Shown: positions 9,176 to 17,879, numbered from the stretch's first letter. The stretch: DNA of 64,000 nt from Streptomyces sp. WAC05374 (GCF_004353505.1 NZ_SMNQ01000003.1:62001-126000), one strand, 5' to 3'. The notes: a model not told the origin generated them from the letters alone. Translations and numbers: made by a program.

Positions 9176-9276
9176 GAGTGCGGCCGTCCGCCGCCGTCAC
9201 GGGGCGAGTGCGGCCGTCCGCCGCCGTCACGGCGCGAGGCGGCCGTCCGCCGCCGTCACGGGGCGAGTGCGGCCGT
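9176..9276. repeat. 30-bp tandem repeat through a stop codon
   Basis: Three near-identical copies (9176-9205, 9206-9235, 9236-9264) and a partial fourth (9265-9276) of a 30-base unit. Each full copy contains the racemase stop triplet in the same phase as the true stop at 9256-9258. Differences are one substitution in copy 2 and one deletion in copy 3. The rest of the 9017-9255 gap shows no gene. Confidence 0.85.
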
Positions 9277-9948
9277 GACGGCGGCCTCGGCGTGCAGGCG
9301 GGTCGTCGGGAAGACCGGCACCGGGCTGTGCTCCTGCCCGATCAGCAGCTCGATCTCCGTGCAGCCCAGCACGACGCCCTCCGCGCCGTCCGCGACGAGC
9401 TGGTCGATGACCCGCTGGTACGCGGCGCGGGAGGCGTCCTTCACGAGGCCCAGGCACAGCTCCTCGTAGATGATCCGGTGCACCTCCGCCCGCCCCTCCG
9501 CCTCGGGGACCAGCACGGTCAGCCCGTGCTCGGCGAGCCGGTCGCGGTAGAAGGTCTGCTCCATGGTGAACGCCGTGCCCAGCAGCCCCACCGTCCTCAG
9601 CCCCGCCGCCCGTACCGCTTCGGCGGTGGCGTCCCCGAGGTGCAGCAGCGGCACGGGCACGGCGCTCTCCACCTGCCCGGCCACCTTGTGCATCGTGTTC
9701 GTACAGATCAGCAACAGGTCCGCGCCCGCCGCCGCCAGCCCCCGGGCGGCCTCGGCGAGCACCTCCCCGGCCTGTTCCCACTCACCGGAGACCTGGAGGC
9801 GCTCGATCTCCGCGAAGTCGACGGAGTGCAGGATGCACCGCGCGGAGTGCAGCCCGCCGAGGCGCTCGCGCACCAGCTCGTTGAGCAGCCGGTAGTACTC
9901 GGCGCTGGATTCCCAGCTCATGCCGCCGATCAGTCCGATGGTTCTCAT
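9256..9948 (-). CDS. Aspartate/glutamate racemase family protein
   Basis: A 230-residue protein starting MRTIGLIGGMSWESS, the typical opening of the YgeA/RacX-type Asp/Glu racemase family. The two catalytic cysteines are visible: ICTNTMHK in the first half (about residue 84) and GCTEIELL in the second (about 195), giving the PLP-independent two-base mechanism. The substrate is uncertain, as family members racemise several amino acids. ATG 9948 was chosen because it begins the conserved GLIGG strand. The 3' end lies in a 30-bp tandem repeat. Confidence 0.85.
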   Translation of the reverse strand: MRTIGLIGGMSWESSAEYYRLLNELVRERLGGLHSARCILHSVDFAEIERLQVSGEWEQAGEVLAEAARGLAAAGADLLLICTNTMHKVAGQVESAVPVPLLHLGDATAEAVRAAGLRTVGLLGTAFTMEQTFYRDRLAEHGLTVLVPEAEGRAEVHRIIYEELCLGLVKDASRAAYQRVIDQLVADGAEGVVLGCTEIELLIGQEHSPVPVFPTTRLHAEAAVTAALAP

Positions 9949-9971
9949 CGGGCCAGGTTGCCATGATCGTC

Positions 9972-11570
9972 TCACTCCATGGCGACCAGCTCGGCGTAGT
10001 CGGCGCTCCACAGGTCCTCGTCACCGTCGGGGAGCAGCAGCACCCGCTCCGGGCGCAGCGCCTCCACGGCACCGGCGTCGTGGGTGACCATCACGAGGGC
10101 ACCCGGGTAGGCGGAGACGGCCGCGAGGACCTCGTCGCGGGAGGCGGGGTCGAGGTTGTTGGTCGGCTCGTCCAGGAGGAGGACGTTGGCGCCCGAGTGG
10201 ACCAGGCGGGCGAGGGCGAGGCGGGTCCTCTCGCCGCCCGAGAGGACCCCGGCCGGCTTGTCCGCGTCGTCGCCGCCGAACAGGAAGGCGCCGAGCACCC
10301 GGCGCACCTCACCGTCCGTCAGGTGCGGTGCGGCGGACGCCAGGTTGTCGCGGACCGAGCGGGCGGCGTCCAGGGTGCCGTGCTCCTGGTCGAAGTAGCC
10401 GAGGCGCAGCCCGTGGCCGCGCACCACCCGGCCCGCGTCGGGCTCCTCCCGGCCCGCGAGGATCTTCATGAGCGTGGACTTGCCCGCGCCGTTGTGGCCG
10501 AGGACCACCAGGCGGCTGCCCCGGTCGACGGCCAGGTCCACCCCGGTGAGGACCTGGTGGGAGCCGTACGCCTTGGTCAGGGACACCGCGCCGAGCGGCA
10601 TCCGGCCGCAGGGCGCCGGCTCGGGCAGCCGGATGCGGGCCACCTTGCCGGTGCGCCGGGCGGGCTCCAGGCCGGCCAGCATCCTGTCGGCCCGGCGCGC
10701 CATGTTCTTGGCGGCGGTGGCGGTGGCGACGTGGGCGCGCATCCGGTCGGCCTGCGTGCGCAGGGCGGCCGCCTTCCGCTCGGCGTTGGCCCGCTCGCGG
10801 GCGCGGCGGCGCTCGTCGGCGGCGCGCTGGTCGAGGTAGGCCCGCCAGTCGGTGTTGTGCACGTCGAGGGTGGCGCGGTGGGGGTCGAGGTGGAAGACCC
10901 GGTTGACGGTGGCGGCGAGCAGGTCGGTGTCGTGGCTGATCAGGACGAGCCCGCCGGGGTGACCGGTGAGGAAGTCGCGCAGCCAGCCGACGGAGTCGGC
11001 GTCGAGGTGGTTCGTCGGCTCGTCGAGCAGCAGGGTGTCGTGGCGGGAGAACAGGATGCGGGCCAGCTCCACCCTGCGCCGCTGGCCGCCGGACAGCTCG
11101 CCGACCGGCTGGTCCAGCACCCGGCCGGGCAGCCCGAGCCCGGCGGCGACCCGGGCGGCCTCGGCCTCGGCGGCGTACCCGCCGCGCGCCTGGAACTCCG
11201 CCTCGGCGCGGGCGTAGGCCGCCATGGCACGGTCCAGGCCCTTGGCCGGGGCCTGGGCCAGGGCGGCTTCGGCGGCACGCAGGTCCCGCACCGCCCGGTC
11301 CAGCCCCCGGGCGGACAGGATGCGGTCGGTGACGGTCGTGGCGGGGTCGGCGGCGCGCGGGTCCTGGGCGAGGTGGCCGACCGAGCCGGTGACGACCACG
11401 TCCCCGGCGGCCGGGCGCTCCCGGCCCGCCAGGACCTTCATGAGGGTGGACTTGCCGGCGCCGTTGCGGCCGACCAGGCCGATACGGTCGCCGGGCGCGA
11501 TGTGGAAGGAGATGCCGGCCAGCAGCAGCCGGGCGCCGACGCGCACGTCGGCACCACGAACGGTAAGCAT
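9972..11570 (-). CDS. ABC-F family ATPase (ribosome protection or translation factor type)
   Basis: A 532-residue protein with two ABC domains and no membrane segments. The first has GRNGAGKS, LSGGQRRR and LLLDEPTNHLD; the second GHNGAGKS, LSGGERTR and LLLDEPTNNLD. Between them is a charged linker (about 220-300) corresponding to the P-site tRNA interaction motif. ABC-F proteins bind the ribosomal E site; actinobacterial members include antibiotic resistance factors. ATG 11570 has CCGGAG 9 bases upstream. The 5' leader contains a short reading frame, a 10-bp hairpin and a segment that can pair with this Shine-Dalgarno, suggesting antibiotic-responsive control. Confidence 0.85.
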   Translation of the reverse strand: MLTVRGADVRVGARLLLAGISFHIAPGDRIGLVGRNGAGKSTLMKVLAGRERPAAGDVVVTGSVGHLAQDPRAADPATTVTDRILSARGLDRAVRDLRAAEAALAQAPAKGLDRAMAAYARAEAEFQARGGYAAEAEAARVAAGLGLPGRVLDQPVGELSGGQRRRVELARILFSRHDTLLLDEPTNHLDADSVGWLRDFLTGHPGGLVLISHDTDLLAATVNRVFHLDPHRATLDVHNTDWRAYLDQRAADERRRARERANAERKAAALRTQADRMRAHVATATAAKNMARRADRMLAGLEPARRTGKVARIRLPEPAPCGRMPLGAVSLTKAYGSHQVLTGVDLAVDRGSRLVVLGHNGAGKSTLMKILAGREEPDAGRVVRGHGLRLGYFDQEHGTLDAARSVRDNLASAAPHLTDGEVRRVLGAFLFGGDDADKPAGVLSGGERTRLALARLVHSGANVLLLDEPTNNLDPASRDEVLAAVSAYPGALVMVTHDAGAVEALRPERVLLLPDGDEDLWSADYAELVAME

Positions 11571-11581
11571 GAGTTGACGCT

Positions 11582-11653
11582 CCGGATCAGCAGAAGGACA
11601 CACGGGTGGCGTGGGGCGTGTGTCCTGAGCTAGGAGATCCGGGGCATAGACAT
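11582..11653 (-). promoter_or_regulatory. Candidate translation attenuator of the ABC-F gene
   Basis: On the minus strand, in order: a -10-like TACCCT (11666-11661), 7 bases later an 8-codon reading frame, a perfect 10-bp hairpin (11617-11626 with 11595-11604, 12-base loop) and the ABC-F Shine-Dalgarno. CCGGATC inside the short frame (11636-11642) is complementary to GATCCGG covering the Shine-Dalgarno (11582-11588), which would enclose the hairpin and hide the start. This is the arrangement of ribosome-stalling attenuators known for erm and ABC-F genes. Pairing is read from sequence; the function is inferred. Confidence 0.55.
11630..11653 (-). CDS. Putative leader peptide MSMPRIS
   Basis: A seven-codon frame (ATG at 11653, TAG at 11630-11632) immediately before the hairpin of the ABC-F leader. 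It has no Shine-Dalgarno, but TACCCT ends 7 bases before its ATG, so it would be read from a leaderless transcript start. A frame this short could arise by chance; its position is the argument. Confidence 0.4.
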   Translation of the reverse strand: MSMPRIS

Positions 11654-11691
11654 GCCGACGAGGGTACGACGAGCCCGCCGCCGGCCGCATC

Positions 11692-12555
11692 TCAATAAGC
11701 GCTCCGCACCTGCCGGGCGAGCTCGGCCAGGTGGCTGAGGGAGGCGTCCGTGGAGGGGTCGGGCATGGCGACGATGACGTGGTCGATGCCCTGCCCGGCG
11801 AGTTCCCCGCAGCGCTGGACGCTCTCCCCCACGGACTGCCCTTCGGGCACCCGCATGTGGAGCGTCTTCTCGATCGCCTCGTAGGGCCGCCCCTCCGCCT
11901 CGCAGTGCGCCCGGAGCACCCCCAGCTTGCGGGTGACGTCGGCACCGAGGAAGAGGTTGCAGGCGTCGCCGTAGCGGGCGACCAGCCGCAGCGTCTTCTT
12001 CTCGCCGCTGCCGCCGATGAGGATGGGCGGGTGCGGCCGGGAGAGGGCCTGGGGGGAGTTGAGGGTACGGGCCAGACGGTAGTGCCGCCCCTCGTACGGG
12101 GTGTCCTCGGCGGTCCACATCCGCTTGGCGATCCTGAGCGTCTCCTCCAGCCGCTCGAACCGCTCGGCGACCGGCGGCAGCCGGAACCCGAGCCCCCGGT
12201 GCTCCTCCTCGTGGAACTCGGCCCCGATCCCGAGCACCGCCCGCCCGCCGGACAGCACGTCCAGGGTGGTCACCTGCTTCAGCAGCAGCCCGGGCTGACG
12301 GTACGTGACACACGTGACGAGCGTTCCCAGAGTGACGCGACGGGTGAGGGCGGCCGCGTAGGACAGGGCGCTGTACGCCTCCAGCATGGGGTCCTCGGCG
12401 GCACCGAAGTTCGGTATCTGGAAGAGGTGGTCCATCACCCAGAAACTGTCCAGCCCGGCCTCCTCCGCGCCGCGCGCGACGTCCGCGAACCGCGCCGCGA
12501 TGGCGGCGTCGCCGCCGGGCCAGACGAACCGGGGGCAGGTGAGACCGAGCTTCAT
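11692..12555 (-). CDS. F420-dependent LLM-class oxidoreductase
   Basis: A 287-residue luciferase-like TIM barrel. Landmarks are LGLTCPRFVWPGGD at the start, FWVMDHLFQIP, GTLVTCVTYRQP, LGIGAEFHEEEHRGLG and PILIGGSGEKKTLRLVA, characteristic of the actinobacterial F420-dependent LLM subgroup. It would reduce or oxidise a small molecule with coenzyme F420; the substrate is unknown. ATG 12555 has a GGAGG 8 bases upstream. Its stop lies about 40 bases before the predicted ABC-F leader, and the CapA gene upstream is separated by a strong terminator. Confidence 0.85.
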   Translation of the reverse strand: MKLGLTCPRFVWPGGDAAIAARFADVARGAEEAGLDSFWVMDHLFQIPNFGAAEDPMLEAYSALSYAAALTRRVTLGTLVTCVTYRQPGLLLKQVTTLDVLSGGRAVLGIGAEFHEEEHRGLGFRLPPVAERFERLEETLRIAKRMWTAEDTPYEGRHYRLARTLNSPQALSRPHPPILIGGSGEKKTLRLVARYGDACNLFLGADVTRKLGVLRAHCEAEGRPYEAIEKTLHMRVPEGQSVGESVQRCGELAGQGIDHVIVAMPDPSTDASLSHLAELARQVRSAY

Positions 12556-12578
12556 GAACGCCTCCAGGGCAGACGAAA

Positions 12579-12605
12579 ACAGCCTGCCGGGGGCCGGCAG
12601 GCTGT
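12579..12605 (-). terminator. Intrinsic terminator after the CapA gene
   Basis: A perfect 12-bp stem (12579-12590 with 12594-12605) with a 3-base loop. On the minus strand it is followed by TTTTCGT, so it stops CapA transcripts before the LLM gene. Confidence 0.85.
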
Positions 12606-12618
12606 GCGTGTGTGGGGA

Positions 12619-13731
12619 TCAGCGGGATTTTACGACGAGGGTGCCGTCGGGATCGAGGCCGACACGCGCGCCGAAGCCCCGGCTGACGCGGTCCAGGGTG
12701 GCCCGCAGCCACTCGCCGTCCTCGCGGGACGCGTGGCGCAGGCTCATGCGCCAAGCCTGGAGGGGGACGATCCGCACGGCGGGCGGCCGGTCGGAGCCGG
12801 GCTCCACCGTCACCAGGTACAGCGGCCGGAGGTCGTCCCGGAACTGCTCGTAGCCGGTGATGCCCTCGTAGTCGTCGATGAAGTCGCCGCAGCCGTAGAG
12901 CACCAGCCCGCCCCGGTACGGCTCCAGGGGGCGGGGGTGGTGCGAGGAGTGCCCGTGCACGACGTCCACGCCGCCGTCGACCAGCGCGTGCGCGAACCGG
13001 ACCTGCTCGCGCCCCACGGCGTACCCCCAGTTGGAGCCCCAGTGGACGCTGGCGACCACCACGTCGCCGGGCCGCACGGCCTCCCGTACCCGGCCGGTGA
13101 TGGCGGCCGCCGCCTCGTACGTGGGCTCCGGCACGAAGGCGACACCGGGCCGGTCCCGGGTGGCGGCCCAGTCGGGCGGGATGCCGCTGGACTCCGTCCC
13201 GAAGGCGACGACCACGACCCGGTGGCGGCCGTCCACGTCGACCACCGCGGGCCGCCACGCCTCCTCCGCGTCCCGCCCCGCGCCGGCAACCCGCAGCCCG
13301 GCGCCGGCGAGGACGTCGAGCGTGTCCTCCAGCCCGCGGCGGCCGAAGTCCAGCACGTGGTTGTTGGCCAGCACGCACACATCGGGCCGGGCGGCGGCCA
13401 GACACGGCACGTTCCCGGGGTGCATCCGGTAGTGCACCTCCTTCCCGGGCGCGAACTCCCCGTCTCCGGTGACGCTCGTCTCCAGGTTCACCACCCGCAC
13501 GTCCACAGCCGCCCCGTCCAGCACCCGCAGGGCGTCCCCCCACGGCCACGCGGGCGGGACGGGCCACGGAACCGGCCCGTTCGCCGCCTCGGCGAGCTCG
13601 ACGTACGCCCGGGCATCCCGGATGTAGGACTCCTTGAGGGCGGGCGCCCCGGGCCGGGGCAGGATCTGGTCCACCCCGCGGCCGAGCATCACGTCACCGC
13701 AGAGGAACAGCGTCACCGCACCGGCGGTCAT
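12619..13731 (-). CDS. CapA family protein (metallophosphatase-like fold)
   Basis: A 370-residue protein with FLCGDVMLGRGVD, VVNLETSVT, VCVLANNHVLDFG, SVHWGSNWG, VHGHSSHHPRP and YGCGDFIDDYEG, the metal-ligand motifs of the CapA/PGA synthesis superfamily (calcineurin-like fold). Bacillus CapA is needed for poly-gamma-glutamate export, but the many free-standing actinobacterial members have no proven role. No signal peptide or anchor is visible. TAACCT lies 6 bases before the ATG, suggesting a leaderless mRNA. Monocistronic: terminator downstream, divergent toxin gene upstream. Confidence 0.8.
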   Translation of the reverse strand: MTAGAVTLFLCGDVMLGRGVDQILPRPGAPALKESYIRDARAYVELAEAANGPVPWPVPPAWPWGDALRVLDGAAVDVRVVNLETSVTGDGEFAPGKEVHYRMHPGNVPCLAAARPDVCVLANNHVLDFGRRGLEDTLDVLAGAGLRVAGAGRDAEEAWRPAVVDVDGRHRVVVVAFGTESSGIPPDWAATRDRPGVAFVPEPTYEAAAAITGRVREAVRPGDVVVASVHWGSNWGYAVGREQVRFAHALVDGGVDVVHGHSSHHPRPLEPYRGGLVLYGCGDFIDDYEGITGYEQFRDDLRPLYLVTVEPGSDRPPAVRIVPLQAWRMSLRHASREDGEWLRATLDRVSRGFGARVGLDPDGTLVVKSR

Positions 13732-13767
13732 GGTTCCAGGTTAGGCCGGGACTGGCGCGATTGCTGA

Positions 13768-13811
13768 TTGCACCCGTGACGACGGACTTGATAGTCATGT
13801 CGCACACATGA
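13768..13811 (+). promoter_or_regulatory. Promoter and perfect palindrome before the toxin gene
   Basis: TTGCAC (13768-13773) and GATAGT (13790-13795) with a 16-base spacer make a plausible vegetative promoter. Overlapping the end of the -10 and the likely transcription start is a perfect inverted repeat TCATGT-CGCAC-ACATGA (13795-13811), a good operator position. The regulator is unknown. Confidence 0.45.
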
Positions 13812-13841
13812 TCCATTCGTCCGTCTCGGGGGAACGACGAG

Positions 13842-16800
13842 TTGAGCAGCGACGCACCGGTCGACCCGGCGGAAGTCCCGGTCTTCACCGGCGACGAGGC
13901 GGAACTCGCCGCCAAGGTGAAGGCCCTGTCCGGCGCGGGCACCGGAATCTCCACGGCCGCCGGGGACGTCCACACCTCCTTCGGCGGACTGCGGGCCTTC
14001 TACAGGGCGCCGGAGGCGGAGCACCTCTTCGCCACGACCAAACCGGTCCAGGACAAGGCCCTTGAGGTCGGCTCCGACCTGTGCGTCATCGCGGGCGCCC
14101 TCGGCACGTACGCCGACGACATCCGTCCCCTGGTGGCCGCACTGGACGAACTGCGGCTCGACGCCGCGAACTTCCGTGACCGGATCGCCGGTGACGACAC
14201 CTGGCGCGAGGACGGCGACCTGATCGAGGAGAACCTCGACCGCCGGAACCGGATCGCCGAGGTCTGGACCCGGTTCCAGGCCGCGGAAAGGGCCTGCTAC
14301 AACACGATCGTCGCCCTGGTCGACGGCAGCACTCCTCTCGCCACCGACGACGGCTCCCACCAGCCGGGCATGTACGGCTACGACGCCGAGACGCTCAAAC
14401 AGGCCGAGAGCCTGCCGTGGGGCGACGCGGTGGCCGAATCCACCCCGGGGTGGCAGGTGTGGGAACACGCCGGCGACTTCTTCGAGGGCTTCTTCGTCGA
14501 CGGCGTGTGGGCCACGGTCAGCAGCCTCGGCACCCTCGTCGGCGTCCACGGCTGGGACGAGGCGGGACAGGCGTGGAAGGGCCTGGGCATGGTCGCCACG
14601 GGTGTGGCGATCAGCGTGACCCCGGTCGCGGGCTCCCTGTACGCCTCGGTGCCGGACGAGGAACTCCCGGCCTGGCTGCGGGACTCGCGTACGGCGATGA
14701 AGGAGGCGGGCAAGGCGTTCGTGGCCTGGGACCAGTGGGGCGAGAACCCCGCCCGGGCGGGCGGCGCGGTCACCTTCAACGCGCTCAGCACCGTCTTCAC
14801 GGCCGGTGCCGGAGGCGCGGTGTCGGGCGCGGGCAGGGCGGGCACGGCCGCCAAGGCCCTTTCCCTCGCCGGCAGGGCGGGGCGGGCACTCGACCCGGCG
14901 ACGTACCTCTTCAAGGGCGCCGCCGCGAGCCTGTCCAGGATCGGCGATGTCATGGGGGGCCTGCGAGGCATGGGCCACGTCGATGTCAGCCTCCCGCCCG
15001 GCATGGTCGAGCTGCCCACCGGCGCCTCGCTCCTGCCCGACGGCACCCTGCGCCTCCCCGACGGCGCGGCGCTCCCGCCGGGTGTCGTCGAGCTCCCCCG
15101 TGACACGGTCCGTCTCCCGGACGGCACCCCGGTCCCGCCGGGCTCCATCGACTTCGGCGACGGCATGGTCCGCCTCCCCGCCGGCACCCCGGCCCCACCC
15201 GGCGCGACCCCCGTCCCGGAGGGCACCCTCAAGGTCACCGACGGCACCATCGCGCTGCCCGAAGGCACGGTCAAACACACCGACGCGGCCGGCGACACCG
15301 TCTACCTCGACCCCGGGGGCAACCTGTACGACGCGGACGGCACGCTGCTCCAGCACGCCAAGGACGCGACGCCGGAACACCCCCCGGCCGCCGCCGCGGA
15401 CACCCGCCGCGTCGGCACCCCTGCCCGCCAACCCGCCCTGGTCACCGCGGGCGCCACAGCCCCGGACGACACACCCCGGCCGGGCCACACCCCGGACGGC
15501 ACGCCCGGGGACGTGGGCCGCGCCGGGGACGACGTGCGGGGGGCTCACCGGGAGGCACCGCAGGGCCACACGGCTCGGGCGGGTAGCGACCTGCCAGGTG
15601 GCGGCGCGGGGGGCCGGATGCCGGCGAACAGTCTGGACGGCACGTCGGGGGGTGGTGACCGCCCTCATGGCAACGCCGCGGGCTCGGGCAACGCCCCGTC
15701 CGGCGGACAGCTTGGCGGCGGCGCCGCCCCCGGCCGCTCGGAAGCCTCTGGAGCGGGCCGGGGCAGCGACCAGACCCCACTCAGAGGCCACACGACTGGG
15801 AACGGACTGCCCGGCGGCGCTGTCGATGATGCCCTCGCCACCCACCCTGACATTCCGGATCTGGGCGACCTCGACGAGGCGGCACGGAGTGCGGCGGACG
15901 CCGCACACGCCGGTGACGCCCCGCCCTCGCCGGGCAGGGCCGCTGACGGATCAGACGGCCCCCCTGTACCCGCGTACAAAGAAGACGCGCGCAAGTACTC
16001 CGATGCCGAACGTCTGGCCATCAAGGACTACCAGGTGTGGCGGGCGAACAACGACCTGGTCTACCGAAGAGAGCACTACCGGATCAACGGTTATCGCCTC
16101 CGGGTTCTTCCAGACGAATCCGGCCTGGTTCCACCGCAGCTCATCCGGCTCCCCGACCATACGTACGTTGCAAAGTCGGAGCTTGCGCCGCCGCTTCCTC
16201 CCGACTACCTCGATCCGAAGCCCATTGAGGTGGAGCCCAAGTTGGTTCCACCGCGCGCTCTGGCTGAACTCCATGAATTGGCCGATGCACGCCATAAGGC
16301 CATCGCTGATGACAAGCCGTACCACGATGCACATGGTGAGGCCCGAAAGGCATACAAGACCAACCCGACGGATGAGCTGAAGACCGCGCTCGACGAAGCC
16401 GCCGCCGAGCACAGAGGCCCGCATGCCCGATACACGGAAGCGAGTGAGGCCTATGGTGAGGCTGTTGCACGCAAGCACATGGTCCCCGACACCTATCCAG
16501 GTGCGATCGAACTCGATCTCCATGGCCCGGCAAACGGTAAGGACCAGTTCGATCAAGTATGGCGACATGGAAACCGATACGTCGTCATAGAGGCGAAGAG
16601 TCATGTCAAGACACCGCTCGGGGACAGAACAATCAACGGTGTACGACACTCGCAGGGCTCGCGTCCCTACTTCCTCGACATCATCGAGCAGATGAAGATC
16701 AGAGGTCGCGACGTGCGATACAGGAGTGACGCAGACCTTGCCGAGCAGCTTGAGACAGCCCTCAGCGAGGGGCGGCTCGACTATGTATGCGTCAGGGGAC

Positions 16801-16865
16801 AGGACAACACCGGTACGTACACTGGGTACACGAAGCAGAAATTTGACATCAGGGAGCCCGAGTGA
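13842..16865 (+). CDS. Polymorphic toxin with T7SS-type N-terminus and PD-(D/E)XK-like nuclease tip
   Basis: A 1007-residue modular protein starting at TTG 13842 behind GGGGGAA. Residues 1-150 are helical and resemble WXG100/LXG-like export regions; 150-370 carry hydrophobic Gly/Ala-rich segments; about 386-483 is a run of LPDGT/PPG-type short repeats; about 500-710 is a disordered Gly/Pro/Thr linker. The last 300 residues are different in character: Asp904 (FDQVW) and Glu917-Ala-Lys919 (VIEAKSH) fit a PD-(D/E)XK nuclease core. GC falls clearly from about base 15950 on, as expected where toxin tips are exchanged by recombination. Followed with a GTGA overlap by its likely immunity gene. Secretion by the ESX/T7 route is inferred. 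Confidence 0.75.
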   Translation: MSSDAPVDPAEVPVFTGDEAELAAKVKALSGAGTGISTAAGDVHTSFGGLRAFYRAPEAEHLFATTKPVQDKALEVGSDLCVIAGALGTYADDIRPLVAALDELRLDAANFRDRIAGDDTWREDGDLIEENLDRRNRIAEVWTRFQAAERACYNTIVALVDGSTPLATDDGSHQPGMYGYDAETLKQAESLPWGDAVAESTPGWQVWEHAGDFFEGFFVDGVWATVSSLGTLVGVHGWDEAGQAWKGLGMVATGVAISVTPVAGSLYASVPDEELPAWLRDSRTAMKEAGKAFVAWDQWGENPARAGGAVTFNALSTVFTAGAGGAVSGAGRAGTAAKALSLAGRAGRALDPATYLFKGAAASLSRIGDVMGGLRGMGHVDVSLPPGMVELPTGASLLPDGTLRLPDGAALPPGVVELPRDTVRLPDGTPVPPGSIDFGDGMVRLPAGTPAPPGATPVPEGTLKVTDGTIALPEGTVKHTDAAGDTVYLDPGGNLYDADGTLLQHAKDATPEHPPAAAADTRRVGTPARQPALVTAGATAPDDTPRPGHTPDGTPGDVGRAGDDVRGAHREAPQGHTARAGSDLPGGGAGGRMPANSLDGTSGGGDRPHGNAAGSGNAPSGGQLGGGAAPGRSEASGAGRGSDQTPLRGHTTGNGLPGGAVDDALATHPDIPDLGDLDEAARSAADAAHAGDAPPSPGRAADGSDGPPVPAYKEDARKYSDAERLAIKDYQVWRANNDLVYRREHYRINGYRLRVLPDESGLVPPQLIRLPDHTYVAKSELAPPLPPDYLDPKPIEVEPKLVPPRALAELHELADARHKAIADDKPYHDAHGEARKAYKTNPTDELKTALDEAAAEHRGPHARYTEASEAYGEAVARKHMVPDTYPGAIELDLHGPANGKDQFDQVWRHGNRYVVIEAKSHVKTPLGDRTINGVRHSQGSRPYFLDIIEQMKIRGRDVRYRSDADLAEQLETALSEGRLDYVCVRGQDNTGTYTGYTKQKFDIREPE

Positions 16866-17725
16866 CCGTTTCAGTCCCCCGCCATGGCACTGCCGGGTCT
16901 GACGACGAGGGCTACGCGGAGTATCTGGGGACCAAGGCGATCGAGAAAATCGAGTCGCTGGAGTCCTCGCCGCACATGATCGACGCTTTGTGGAACTCCG
17001 TCAGGTTGAGCGTGGCCGCTCGCGCGGCCGTTGACCCGCGGGGATCGGGCATTGACACCTGGGAAGCCGTGGTCGACACGATGCAGGTCGGCTCGGCCAT
17101 ATTCCGGGTCACCGGCGTGTCCGAAGGCGTGCTGGAATGCCGGATCCACCATGAGATGCGGCGTCTTCCGGCCATGGGGCCACGGAAGTTCGCCAACGCG
17201 CCCAACTGGCTCGAAGCTTTCTGGTACGCCGTCATCTGCCGTGACCAGCAGCGGATGACCGAGTTGTGCGATGTTCCCCTGGAACGCCTCCGGGCGTCAG
17301 GAACGGAGCACGACGAGTATCTCCACCACTGGGTGGCAACTTTGCAGGCGTACTGGTCGCACCGGCAGGGGGACATGGTGGAGGCGCTCACCCTGGCGTT
17401 CCGGCAGTCCCTCCCGGATGCCGTACGGATCGCACCGCGTGACTGGTTGCAGCAGATCTCCTATCCGCCGATCAACCTCTTCTACCGCTTCGTGAAGCGG
17501 GATCACGATGGGTTCAACGCCGCTCTGGTGGAGACCCTTGAGCTGCACCGGGCGTATTGGAGTGCGACAGAGGACCGCACCCATGACGTCAGAGGTCTGT
17601 GGGCGATTGGGCCGCTCGCAATGACGTGCCTCGCATACGACGGCGGCTTCCCCATCGACGTTTCCTCGGATTACCTCCCCGTGCATCTCCTGAACCGAGA
17701 CTGGGTCGGGGAGTTCGCCACCTGA
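16862..17725 (+). CDS. Imm49-like immunity protein
   Basis: A 287-residue all-alpha cytosolic protein whose GTG overlaps the toxin stop. The pattern NWLEAFWYAVICRDQQRMTEL followed by DEYLHHWVATLQAYW and a stretch of amphipathic helices resembles, from memory, the Imm49 family of immunity proteins found behind toxins in Streptomyces. It should bind and neutralise the preceding nuclease tip. It shares the lower GC of the toxin C-terminus, so the two were probably acquired together. Gap 17726-17832 shows nothing else. Confidence 0.65.
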   Translation: MTVSVPRHGTAGSDDEGYAEYLGTKAIEKIESLESSPHMIDALWNSVRLSVAARAAVDPRGSGIDTWEAVVDTMQVGSAIFRVTGVSEGVLECRIHHEMRRLPAMGPRKFANAPNWLEAFWYAVICRDQQRMTELCDVPLERLRASGTEHDEYLHHWVATLQAYWSHRQGDMVEALTLAFRQSLPDAVRIAPRDWLQQISYPPINLFYRFVKRDHDGFNAALVETLELHRAYWSATEDRTHDVRGLWAIGPLAMTCLAYDGGFPIDVSSDYLPVHLLNRDWVGEFAT

Positions 17726-17832
17726 ACGAGCACCGCTCGGAAGTGACAGGGGAGGCCGCCCCACCGCGAGCGGTCGCGGAAGGTGTGAGCCCGGGACACC
17801 GAGATCCAGGGCAGTTGGCGCAGGTGACACGC

Positions 17833-17863
17833 CGAAGCCCCCGGGCCCGCCCCGGGGGCTTCG
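17833..17863. terminator. Bidirectional hairpin between immunity gene and hutI
   Basis: A perfect 13-bp stem (17833-17845 with 17851-17863) with a 5-base loop, between convergent genes. No long U-run on either side. Confidence 0.75.
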
Positions 17864-17879
17864 CGTGGCACCGGAAGTG

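Noticed and set aside
15000..15290. Possible CRISPR or DNA satellite in the toxin gene
   Set aside because: The periodicity is at protein level (LPDGT and PPG motifs) with varied codons; there are no identical repeats with unique spacers.
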